Of a DNA stretch of 64,000 nucleotides, positions 41,768-49,303 are shown piece after piece. The first letter of the stretch is position 1; each line of letters starts with the position of its first letter. The notes under the pieces were generated by a model, which was given only the letters and a program-made list of their open reading frames with translations, had not been told where the DNA came from and did no database searches. The position numbers and the translations under genes are program-made. Origin of the DNA: Sulfurimonas sp. HSL-1656 (GTDB taxonomy: Bacteria > Campylobacterota > Campylobacteria > Campylobacterales > Sulfurimonadaceae); assembly GCF_039645585.1 (NCBI RefSeq), contig NZ_CP147915.1:434001-498000 (forward strand), written 5' to 3'.

Positions 41768-42940
41768 CTATAAAGTGATAGGGATGATTTTCCCGTAGGG
41801 GACTTCCCGCTCTGTTTCCGGGGTGATCCAGACGGTGTCGATGAGGGGCTCCCTGTCCGGGAAACGGCCGTCGCAGTCGGTGAAGTAGAGCAGCAGCGGC
41901 GCCATCGGGGCGTGGCGCTCCGTCCACTCGAAGACCGGGCGGAAGTCGGTGCCGCCCCCGCCTTTGAGGTCGAAGACAAGCGGCTCGCCGGGGTAGAACT
42001 GGTGATGCGACTGTACTTTTGCATCGCAGACGAGCAGCTCGATACGGTAGTCGGAAAAGGTCTCCAGCAGGGACTCGACCTCGGCGATAAAGCGCCCCAG
42101 TAGCGTTTCGTCGACGGAGCCTGAGCTGTCGATGGCGATGACGAGGTCGAGGGTCTCCGACGTGGGCGAGGGGAGGTAGATGTGGCTGTAGAGCAGTTTT
42201 TTAGAGGGCGGGAGCATGCGGTAGTCGCTGCGCAGGTGGCGGTTGAGGGCGTGCGCGAGTTCGCTGCGCCAGTCGATGACGCTCTTCGTCGTGGGGATGA
42301 AAAAGCGTTCCAGCCCCAGCGGGGTGTCGCCCTGCTGCGCCAGCATCTCGCGGACGGCCTTCTCAAAATGCTCGAAGAGCGACTCGTCCACGCTGTTCTC
42401 CACCTCCATCTGAGGCCGTTTTTTGTCCGGGTCGTGGTCCCCTTCGGCGTTTTTCAGCTCGTCGCGCTTGCGCTGGTTGTTCTCGTTGAAGCCGGTATCG
42501 TTGCTCTCGTCGTCGCTGTACTCTTCGTTTCTGATCTCGTCTTTGAGCTGGGCGTAAATCGCTTCGGCGTACATCCCTTCGAAGCGGGGGTCGTAGTTGA
42601 CCTGCGGCGGCAGGGCGAAGTTGTTCTGCACGAGCATGGCGTTGATGGCGTGGTCGGTGGCCAGCTGCCACAGCCAGCTCATCCGCCCGTTCTGGCGCCG
42701 TTCATGTACGAGCGCGGCGTGCATGGCCCCGTTGGCCAGCATAAACTCGCATTCCCGGGCGTCGAGGCCTTCGACGTATTCGGGGTTGTACTCCAGGCGG
42801 AGGCCGTTGCTGAGAAAGCCCGGGATGTCGTCGCTGGTGTCCAGCTCCAGTCGGCTGGCGAGGGTACCGAAGTAGGGGGAGTTCAGCAGGAGGGTGGCCT
42901 TGGCCTTGCCCAGTTTTTCGGCGGCGATGTTTTCAGACAT
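41768..42940 (-). CDS. VWA-like domain protein (DUF2201 type)
   Basis: The 390-residue protein has an N-terminal putative metallopeptidase-like domain (HAALVHERR, DHAINAML region), an acidic linker (about 140-180) and a C-terminal von Willebrand A-like domain with a MIDAS motif (AIDSSGSVD) and GGGGTDFRP. VWA proteins of this kind pair with MoxR AAA+ ATPases; the moxR gene lies just upstream on the same strand, separated by a dispersed-repeat copy. Likely a chaperone or insertion complex for an unknown client. Confidence 0.82.
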   Translation of the reverse strand: MSENIAAEKLGKAKATLLLNSPYFGTLASRLELDTSDDIPGFLSNGLRLEYNPEYVEGLDARECEFMLANGAMHAALVHERRQNGRMSWLWQLATDHAINAMLVQNNFALPPQVNYDPRFEGMYAEAIYAQLKDEIRNEEYSDDESNDTGFNENNQRKRDELKNAEGDHDPDKKRPQMEVENSVDESLFEHFEKAVREMLAQQGDTPLGLERFFIPTTKSVIDWRSELAHALNRHLRSDYRMLPPSKKLLYSHIYLPSPTSETLDLVIAIDSSGSVDETLLGRFIAEVESLLETFSDYRIELLVCDAKVQSHHQFYPGEPLVFDLKGGGGTDFRPVFEWTERHAPMAPLLLYFTDCDGRFPDREPLIDTVWITPETEREVPYGKIIPITL

Positions 42941-42960
42941 GGGTGAAACCTCGGGAGTTT

Positions 42961-43028
42961 GTTCCCCTTCTTCTTTGTTTGCCCAAAGAAGAAGCCGAAC
43001 CGGGAAGAAGAAAGGGCAAATCGGCTGC
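42961..43028 (+). repeat. Dispersed repeat, copy B (diverged)
   Basis: A core-only copy. Relative to the others, the hairpin arms read CTTCTTCTTTG (42967-42977) and CAAAGAAGAAG (42984-42994), still perfectly complementary, and the second helix reads TTGCCC with GGGCAA (43014-43019) instead of TTATCC with GGATAA. Changes occur on both sides of each helix. It lies between moxR and the VWA gene, inside one probable operon. Confidence 0.75.
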
Positions 43029-43096
43029 CGCGCATGAATGGTGTTGATCGGTTGTCAACCTTTTTCTATTACATGCGCGCGCCATGCCATACCTTT

Positions 43097-44104
43097 TTAT
43101 TGCAGAAGGAAGGCGAACTTGCCGACCCACTTGCCGTAGGCGTCGAGGTGGTCCATCATGACGCCGTTTTTCTGGAGGTCCTGGACGATGAGGACGGCGA
43201 ACTCCGGCGGGAGCAGGTGGGTGTAGTCGAGCAGGCGTGCCAGCGTATCGTCTTCGGGGGCTTTGAGCACTTTGGCGACGAGGGCGGAGGCGAGGGTGTA
43301 AAGGGCGCTGAGATCCTCCGGGACCTCATGCGACTCCCCGCGCAGGACGGCATCGGTGTCGGGCAGAAGGTGCATCACCTTGGCAAAGGCCGTGAAATCG
43401 ACGGCGCGCTCCTCCCCGACGGCCCCGGCGATGGCATTCATTGTCAGGGCGGGGTTCATGTTGGCGTTCAGGATGCCGTTGACGAACTCCCAGCTGCGCG
43501 GGGTGGGGAAGCTTTTGGTGTCGCTGTCGGGGTCGAAACCGAAGAGGGCCGCGTTGTTGGCGCTGATGTAGCCGATGATGCGCTCGTCGATGCCTCGCGT
43601 ATAAGCCCAGCGGCGCCAGTCGTCGACGTTGACGTCCATCTCCAGGTGGATGAAGCGGTTGGCCAGCGGCAGCGGCATGCGGTAGACGACGCCCCGGTCG
43701 TTCTCGCGGTTGCCCGCCGCGACGATGGCCCATCCCTCGGGCAGTTCGTACTCGCCGACCTTGCGGTCGAGGATGAGCTGGTAGGCCGAGGCCTGGACGG
43801 AGGGCGCGGCGGTGTTGAGCTCGTCGAGGAAAAGGATGCCGCTCCCCTCCCGCGGGAGGAACGACGGCGGCGCCCAGACGGCCTGATGCGCCTGGTTCTC
43901 GTAGAAGGGGATCCCCTTGAGGTCGGTCGGGTCCATCAGCGAGAGGCGCAGGTCGATAAAACCGATGCCTTTCGCGTCGGCAATCTGTTTGACGACGGAG
44001 GATTTGCCTATTCCCGGTGCTCCCCACAAAAAGGTCGGTAGCTTCTGATCGACCAGGGCGTCCAGGGTTTCAATGATCTCTTGACTTCTCAAGGGCACCT
44101 CCAA
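43097..44104 (-). CDS. MoxR family AAA+ ATPase
   Basis: The 335-residue protein has Walker A GAPGIGKSS (about 28-36), Walker B GILFLDELNTA and sensor-1 AAGNREND, and a C-terminal helical lid, as in MoxR ATPases that remodel or load partner proteins together with VWA-domain proteins. The VWA gene follows after 156 bases. The upstream region contains inverted repeats rather than a clear promoter. Confidence 0.88.
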   Translation of the reverse strand: MEVPLRSQEIIETLDALVDQKLPTFLWGAPGIGKSSVVKQIADAKGIGFIDLRLSLMDPTDLKGIPFYENQAHQAVWAPPSFLPREGSGILFLDELNTAAPSVQASAYQLILDRKVGEYELPEGWAIVAAGNRENDRGVVYRMPLPLANRFIHLEMDVNVDDWRRWAYTRGIDERIIGYISANNAALFGFDPDSDTKSFPTPRSWEFVNGILNANMNPALTMNAIAGAVGEERAVDFTAFAKVMHLLPDTDAVLRGESHEVPEDLSALYTLASALVAKVLKAPEDDTLARLLDYTHLLPPEFAVLIVQDLQKNGVMMDHLDAYGKWVGKFAFLLQ

Positions 44105-44357
44105 TTTCCCTGCGTGAATTTCAGAAAGGATTTGAGGTATGAGATTTTTTTGGAGCGCTTTGCAGGCATAGCGGGAGCTACGTCAAAAAGTGAACCAAGG
44201 AAAGATCGTGCCTCAAATGCTTTCCCGCAGGGCGTTGCAGAGAAAACTCTCTTCAGGATTGTACTATGCCTCAGGCATTTGACAAACCTTGGAAGGTAGA
44301 TTCCGATGAGAACTTTCTCTGTAACGCTGAAAACGCGGAGGGGAGTTGGATGTGCCC
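44105..44357. repeat. Palindrome-rich gap between moxR and the repeat-protein gene
   Basis: No gene is convincing here. GCGTTGCAGAGAAAACTCTC (from 44232) and, on the other strand, GCGTTACAGAGAAAGTTCTC (ending at 44327) form a 20-base inverted repeat with four mismatches around a short palindrome TGCCTCAGGCA. A second pair, ATTTGAGG / CCTCAAAT, lies to the left. The layout looks like a REP-type palindromic element or a decayed mobile sequence. Confidence 0.4.
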
Positions 44358-45707
44358 TCATAACCATCCTATGTTTTCGCGTTGAATGAACTGCCCGAAG
44401 GCGTCGTTGGTTCGTACGGCGCGCTCGAAACGCGCATCGAGCTGCAGCTGCTGCAGGATCGCGACGGGGGTCGCATGGTTGGCCGCCAGGGCAAGCAGGA
44501 CGTCGCTATCGCCTTTGGCGTAGAGCGCTTCGAGCAGCGTTGCAGGGGCGGAGCCGTTCCCCGCCAGCGCCCTGTTGCAGCAGCCCGTGCCGGCCAGGGC
44601 TTCGAGCTGCGCCGTGTTCAGCGACGGGTTGGCGGCGAGCGCCTGCATGACGCTTTCATCCCCGTCGTCCGTGAGTGTATCGGCGATCTGCAGCGCGGGA
44701 TTGGCCGCCAGGGCACATCGGACGGCGTGATCGCCGCTTGTATAGAGCTGCCGCTGCATGGCCTCTGTCAGCGAGGGATTGGCGGCCAGTGCTGCTGCGT
44801 GGTCGATGAGGCCCTTTTCATAGCGCTCGCCGTCGAGGCGGATATGGGCATATCCGACGTCGGCGAGGCTGCCGTCGGCAAAGAGGGTGTCGGCCAGCGC
44901 CGGGCCGAGGTCGGGGTTGGCGGCCAGCGCCGTATGGATCTGCGGATCGTTCATGCCGGCGAGCTCCTGCTGCAGGGCGGGGTCAAGCGCCGGGCGTGAA
45001 GCCACAAGCGTTCGCAGGGCATCGTCCCCCTGGCGGATGAAGTGTTTGAGGGTCGGTTCGTCCGTGTCGGGGTGCAGGGCAAGCGCTTCGAGCACGGCGC
45101 GCATCTGGCGGTCGCCGGAGCTGACGGCTTTGCGGAGGGGCGGCAGGCCGCCGATGACGCGGATGAGCCGGGGGCGGCGGGTCTGCCGGAGCAGGTGCAT
45201 GAGGCCGAGGGTGGAGTACTGGACGTTGTGGTTGCGTTCGAGGTTCTCGTAATAGCGACCGATCAGCGCCGCCGTGACGTCGCGGTTCTCATCGCTCTCG
45301 AAAAAGCCCTCTCCACCCCAGTCGTAAAGCTGCAGCAGTTTCAGGAAAAAATCGTTGTCGATGTAGGGGTTCTGCAAAAATGCGCGGAGCCGGTCGCGGT
45401 CGCGCGTGAGCTTGAGGCTCATAATGATCCGGTCGGGTTCGATCTGCGAACAGAGCGTCTTTTCGAAATCGTCGATGGAGAGGGGGACGACCTTGCGGGT
45501 ATCGTAGAGCCGGTCGAGTGTTTCCTGCTCTATAGGGTTGATCAGCCGGCCCTCGATGACGGCGTCGACACTGTCGTCGTACGCATCGGCCAGGGTGATC
45601 TGTGCCGCCTGCAGCAGCCGGTCGAACTCATCGCGCGAAAAGGCGCGCGGGGCACCGAAAAGCAGGATGCGTTTGTGGGTGAATGTTCGCAGTTTCATAA
45701 CCGTCAT
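44358..45707 (-). CDS. Leucine-rich-variant (LRV)-like repeat protein, 449 aa
   Basis: The N-terminal about 75 residues (RILLFGAPRAFSRDEFDRLL, AVIEGRLINP) look like a small alpha/beta domain, possibly BRCT-like. The C-terminal half has helical repeats with the recurring phrase ALAANPxL (at least six times) and GDxxV, as in LRV/HEAT-type solenoids used for protein binding. It is next to moxR and the VWA gene on the same strand and may be a partner. ATG 45707 or 45698 are both possible; neither has a strong ribosome site. Confidence 0.65.
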   Translation of the reverse strand: MTVMKLRTFTHKRILLFGAPRAFSRDEFDRLLQAAQITLADAYDDSVDAVIEGRLINPIEQETLDRLYDTRKVVPLSIDDFEKTLCSQIEPDRIIMSLKLTRDRDRLRAFLQNPYIDNDFFLKLLQLYDWGGEGFFESDENRDVTAALIGRYYENLERNHNVQYSTLGLMHLLRQTRRPRLIRVIGGLPPLRKAVSSGDRQMRAVLEALALHPDTDEPTLKHFIRQGDDALRTLVASRPALDPALQQELAGMNDPQIHTALAANPDLGPALADTLFADGSLADVGYAHIRLDGERYEKGLIDHAAALAANPSLTEAMQRQLYTSGDHAVRCALAANPALQIADTLTDDGDESVMQALAANPSLNTAQLEALAGTGCCNRALAGNGSAPATLLEALYAKGDSDVLLALAANHATPVAILQQLQLDARFERAVRTNDAFGQFIQRENIGWL

Positions 45708-45829
45708 TATAACCGTGTATGCTTATCCACATGGGAATGGCAAATGCATTTAAGGTTGACATCTGTCAAAATACACGTAAAAACATAGTTAAATACTATG
45801 GATTACAGATAATTTCTCATGGCTTCGTC

Positions 45830-45835
45830 TATAAT
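45830..45835 (+). promoter_or_regulatory. -10 element of a likely cysK promoter
   Basis: TATAAT 29 bases before the cysK start, within the divergent gap. AAGGATAAGG precedes the ATG as ribosome site. The -35 region is weak. Confidence 0.4.
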
Positions 45836-45863
45836 AGCACGAAGCAACAATAAAGGATAAGGA

Positions 45864-46784
45864 ATGATAGCGTCAAACATCACTGAACTGATCGGCAACA
45901 CGCCGCTGATTCGTCTCAACACCCCTTCCGAGCAGACCGGAGCGACGATCCTCGGCAAATGCGAGTTCATGAACCCGACGAGCTCCGTCAAGGACCGGAT
46001 CGGTTTCAACATGATCAAAACGGCGATGGACGACGGCATCATCAATTCCCAGACGACGATTATCGAGCCGACCAGCGGCAACACGGGGATCGCGCTCGCC
46101 TCGATCTGTGCCGCACTGGGGCTGAAACTCATCCTGACGATGCCCGAGTCCATGAGTATCGAGCGCCGCAATATCCTCAAGGCCCTCGGCGCGGAGCTGG
46201 TACTGACCCCGGCAATGTCCGGCATGAAGGGGGCCATCGAAAAGGCCGAGGAGCTCAAAGAGAACCTGGGCAACGCCGTTATCTTGCAGCAGTTCCAGAA
46301 CCCGGCCAACCCGGCGGTGCATATCCGCACGACAGCCGAAGAGATCCTGCGTGACACGGACGGCAAGCTCGATATCTTCGTCGCTGCCGTCGGGACCGGC
46401 GGTACGCTGACGGGAACGGGTACGCGCCTCAAAGAGGTGATCCCTTCCATCGAGATCATTGCCGTGGAACCGACGGACTCGGCAGTCCTCTCCGGCGGCA
46501 AACCGGGCCCGCACAAGATCCAGGGGATCGGCGCGGGCTTCGTGCCGGAGGTCCTCAATACGGCGATCTACGGCGAGGTTGTCACTGTCAGTAACGACGA
46601 TGCGATGGCGACGTCGCGGATGCTGGCCAAAGAGGAGGGGCTGTTGGTGGGTATCTCCGCCGGGGCCAACGTCTACGCTGCCATGCAGGTGGCCGCACGC
46701 CCGGAGAACAAGGGCAAGACCATCGTCACCATCCTCTGCGACACGGCCGAACGCTACCTCTCGACGGCACTGTTCAGCGAATAG
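45864..46784 (+). CDS. cysK: Cysteine synthase A (O-acetylserine sulfhydrylase)
   Basis: The 306-residue PLP enzyme makes cysteine from O-acetylserine and sulfide. It has the N-terminal [14 protein letters not shown], the PLP lysine K43 in SSVKDRIG, the [10 protein letters not shown] loop, the GTGGTLTG phosphate loop and the [11 protein letters not shown] segment. Complete and of normal length. Three bases after its stop begins a class IV aminotransferase gene, so the two are one unit. Confidence 0.95.
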   Translation: MIASNITELIGNTPLIRLNTPSEQTGATILGKCEFMNPTSSVKDRIGFNMIKTAMDDGIINSQTTIIEPTSGNTGIALASICAALGLKLILTMPESMSIERRNILKALGAELVLTPAMSGMKGAIEKAEELKENLGNAVILQQFQNPANPAVHIRTTAEEILRDTDGKLDIFVAAVGTGGTLTGTGTRLKEVIPSIEIIAVEPTDSAVLSGGKPGPHKIQGIGAGFVPEVLNTAIYGEVVTVSNDDAMATSRMLAKEEGLLVGISAGANVYAAMQVAARPENKGKTIVTILCDTAERYLSTALFSE

Positions 46785-46787
46785 GCC

Positions 46788-47369
46788 ATGCCCTTTCTGG
46801 AAACGATCCTGGCCGAAGAGGGGCGTTTCCCCTATCTTGAATGGCACCAGCAGCGTCTGGAACGGACGCTCAAGCGCCACGGCATTTTTTCCCAATACGA
46901 CCTGGCAAGCCGTCTTGAAGCCCCGGAAACGGGGCGCTGGCGCTGCCGTGTCCAGTACGATGAACAAATGTTCACATATGAACTTCTCCCCTATCCCCCC
47001 CGTATCATCACCTCGCTACAGCCGGTGACGGACGAGACGATCACCTACCGCGACAAAACGACCGAACGTGAACGACTTAATCAGCTTTATGACCTGCGGG
47101 GTGAGGCGGACGACGTCCTGATCGTCCAGGAAGGCCTTATCACCGATACAACCATCGCCAATGTCGCCTGCCTGATCGGGGAGCAGTGGCTGACCCCGAA
47201 ACGGCCGCTGCTCGAAGGTACGGCGCGTGCCCGGCTGATCGCCGAAGGGAAGCTCATCTGCGCCGACATCACCCTCGATGCGGCACGGGGCGCGGAGCGG
47301 GTGGCCGTGATGAATGCCCTGTCAGGCTTTGTCGAGGTGAGCGGTGGTATACTTCCCCCGATTAATTAA
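46788..47369 (+). CDS. Class IV aminotransferase family protein (PabC/IlvE-like, short)
   Basis: The 193-residue protein has the fold-type IV pattern: ETILAEEGRFPYLEWHQQRL, the PLP lysine in TYRDKTTERERLN, and LLEGTARARLI with the C-terminal NALSGFVEV. It is shorter than typical PabC (about 270 residues), with a compact N-terminal part. Aminodeoxychorismate lyase or a branched-chain/D-amino-acid transaminase role are both possible. Co-transcribed with cysK. Confidence 0.8.
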   Translation: MPFLETILAEEGRFPYLEWHQQRLERTLKRHGIFSQYDLASRLEAPETGRWRCRVQYDEQMFTYELLPYPPRIITSLQPVTDETITYRDKTTERERLNQLYDLRGEADDVLIVQEGLITDTTIANVACLIGEQWLTPKRPLLEGTARARLIAEGKLICADITLDAARGAERVAVMNALSGFVEVSGGILPPIN

Positions 47370-47378
47370 CTGGGAGAG

Positions 47379-47843
47379 ATGATGCTCATCAATATTCTCA
47401 ATGATGAAAAATTTGTCGATTTAATGCAGCGGCATGTCGAGGAGCTGATGCTCTACCTGTTCGAACATGACCAGTCTTTCGGCATTCTTTGCAAGATCGA
47501 GCATCTGGGCTTCGAACCGGCGCTGCCCGAGCACATCACCGAGTCCTTCCGGCCGATGACCCTGTTCTATCTCGCGGGCTACACCTTTGACAGTGCGCGC
47601 ATCGACGGGAACCGCCTCATCTTCGAAGCGGGCTTCGGCGCGGAGAACATCGGCAGTTTCGTGACGGTGCCCCTGCCGAGCATCATGCAGATCATTATCG
47701 ACGAAACGCCCATTTTCATCAATCATGCCGTGTATAAAAGCGGTGCGGAAGAGGCGGAAGCGGTCGATGACGGCGGGATCGAGAATTCGATGGCGGCATT
47801 TTTGTCGAATCCGGAAAACGAGAAGTTTCTGAAGAAGAAGTGA
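47379..47843 (+). CDS. Conserved hypothetical protein, 154 aa, possibly SspB-like
   Basis: The N-terminal part is helical and the middle has strand pairs, including RLIFEAGFGAENIGSFVTVP followed by PSIMQIII and FINHA, loosely resembling the SspB adaptor core (beta strands then VP...). The acidic C-terminal tail ends in KFLKKK, as adaptor tails sometimes do. This resemblance is my inference and weak. It follows the aminotransferase gene by nine bases. GGGAGAG precedes the ATG. Confidence 0.5.
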   Translation: MMLINILNDEKFVDLMQRHVEELMLYLFEHDQSFGILCKIEHLGFEPALPEHITESFRPMTLFYLAGYTFDSARIDGNRLIFEAGFGAENIGSFVTVPLPSIMQIIIDETPIFINHAVYKSGAEEAEAVDDGGIENSMAAFLSNPENEKFLKKK

Positions 47844-47851
47844 TGAGGTTC

Positions 47852-48008
47852 GTTCCCCTTCTTTTTTGCTTATCCAAAAAAGAAGCCGAACCGGGAAGAA
47901 AAAAGGATAAAAGGCTGCCGCTTTCGGGACATACCATGCCCCGGTGATCCTGCTGACACGCTAATAATCGTTTCGGACTTGACAGATGAAGCGGATTGTC
48001 ATACGTTT
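47852..48008 (+). repeat. Dispersed repeat, copy C
   Basis: The most complete copy. Perfect 11-bp hairpin arms CTTCTTTTTTG (47858-47868) and CAAAAAAGAAG (47875-47885) flank loop CTTATC; GGATAA (47905-47910) can pair with the loop region. The flank to 48008, ending in GTCATACGTTT, is nearly identical to copy A. It lies between convergent genes. Confidence 0.85.
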
Positions 48009-48109
48009 CACTTAGCACTTAGCACTTAGCACTTAGCACTTAGCACTTAGCACTTAGCACTTAGCACTTAGCACTTAGCACTTAGCACTTAGCACTTAGC
48101 ACTTAGCAC
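48009..48109 (+). repeat. Heptamer tandem array, CACTTAG x 14
   Basis: Fourteen exact head-to-tail units (48009-48106) plus CAC directly follow copy C, as at 18943 after copy A. The exactness of all units implies recent expansion or ongoing slippage. Confidence 0.97.
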
Positions 48110-48156
48110 CCGCCTCGGAGAAAGTCCCCCGGGGGATAGAAGAGTATGAAACGTAC

Positions 48157-49056
48157 TTACATCCGCATGGTAAGCAGGAAGTCGACGACGTTGTTGACGA
48201 AGGCGTCGTGCTTGCGGTCTTTTGAGTAGGCGATGTAGAACTTGCGGTGAACGCGGAAGTTGCGCATGCGTGATTCGTACAGTTTGCCCTCGGCGATCTC
48301 GTCCTCGATGACGTGGCGGGAGATGACCGATACGATGGGGCGCTCCGCATCCTTGGGAGAGCGCATGATCGTCTCCTTGACCGCCGTCGGCGACTGGACG
48401 ACCCCGATGACGTTGAACGTCGAACAGTCGATCTCAAGCTCTTCGAAGGCTTCGGAAACGAGCTTGCGGGTGTGGGAGTTCTCGTCGCGGCAGATCCAGT
48501 CGAAGGTGAAGAAGTCCTCTTTCTTCAGATACTTCGGCAGCGGCTGGTTGGAGAAGAGGACGAGTTCGTCCTCCATCCATTCGCGGTAGATGATCCCGTC
48601 GCGGAAGACCGGGGACTCGATCAGCGCGACATCGATCTTCTTGTCTTCGAGCTCGTCGATGATCTCGTTGGAGAGGCCGACGTGCATGTAGACTTCGTTG
48701 TGGATCTTCTCTTTGATGGCACCGAGATAGGTCGGAATGACGTAGTTCCCGATCGCGTAGGAGGCACCCAGGATAAAGGTGAAGTCTTTGTTGATGATCT
48801 TGAGCAGCTCTTTCTGGCTCGTGTTGATCGCTTTTTCGAGCTTGATCGCGATGCGGTAAAGGTCTTCGCCCTCTTTGGTCAGCTTGATCCCGTTCTTCTT
48901 GCGCTCGACGATGCGGGTGTCAAGATACTCTTCGATAAATTTGATCTGTTGGGTGACGGCGGGTTGGGAGATGCCCAGTTTTGCAGACGCCTTGGAAAAG
49001 CTCTTCTCTTTAACGACGGTCAAAAAGGTTTGGAGTTTGGCGAAGTCTTTCAGCAT
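48157..49056 (-). CDS. LysR family transcriptional regulator
   Basis: The 299-residue protein has the N-terminal LysR winged helix (LQTFLTVVKEKSFSKASAKLGISQPAVTQQIKFIE) and a periplasmic-binding-like effector domain (about 90-299). LysR proteins often control a divergent gene; here the divergent neighbour is the UvrD-type helicase, across an AT-rich gap of about 250 bases. Its target and ligand are unknown; a CysB/Cbl-type role near cysK is only a guess. Confidence 0.9.
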   Translation of the reverse strand: MLKDFAKLQTFLTVVKEKSFSKASAKLGISQPAVTQQIKFIEEYLDTRIVERKKNGIKLTKEGEDLYRIAIKLEKAINTSQKELLKIINKDFTFILGASYAIGNYVIPTYLGAIKEKIHNEVYMHVGLSNEIIDELEDKKIDVALIESPVFRDGIIYREWMEDELVLFSNQPLPKYLKKEDFFTFDWICRDENSHTRKLVSEAFEELEIDCSTFNVIGVVQSPTAVKETIMRSPKDAERPIVSVISRHVIEDEIAEGKLYESRMRNFRVHRKFYIAYSKDRKHDAFVNNVVDFLLTMRM

Positions 49057-49267
49057 TCAGATATCCTTGGCAATGGGCCGTATTTGTCTTTGTTATAAAG
49101 CGTCCGCTTTTGGATAACAGGGCACCATAAAAATAAAACATCAGAATTATAACGTACAATGATAGTCATTTCAATAAGAGAAATTAGTTTTGATTACTTT
49201 TTTTATAATTTTCCGCTGAAGTAACATCAAATTGACATCAAACAATGAGAGCTTAAAAATTTATTGA

Positions 49268-49273
49268 TATAAT
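49268..49273 (+). promoter_or_regulatory. -10 element of a likely promoter for the UvrD-type helicase
   Basis: TATAAT 31 bases before the helicase ATG, in the AT-rich gap shared with the divergent LysR gene. Confidence 0.4.
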
Positions 49274-49303
49274 AGATTAACCTAAAAACACGAAAAACGG
49301 ACG

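Noticed and set aside
44089-44367. 92-residue minus-strand frame between the LRV-like gene and moxR
   Set aside because: It runs through an inverted-repeat element and overlaps both neighbours; the composition looks like translated palindrome.
48009-48109. CRISPR array
   Set aside because: The units are seven bases, directly adjoining, with no spacers, and no cas genes are nearby.
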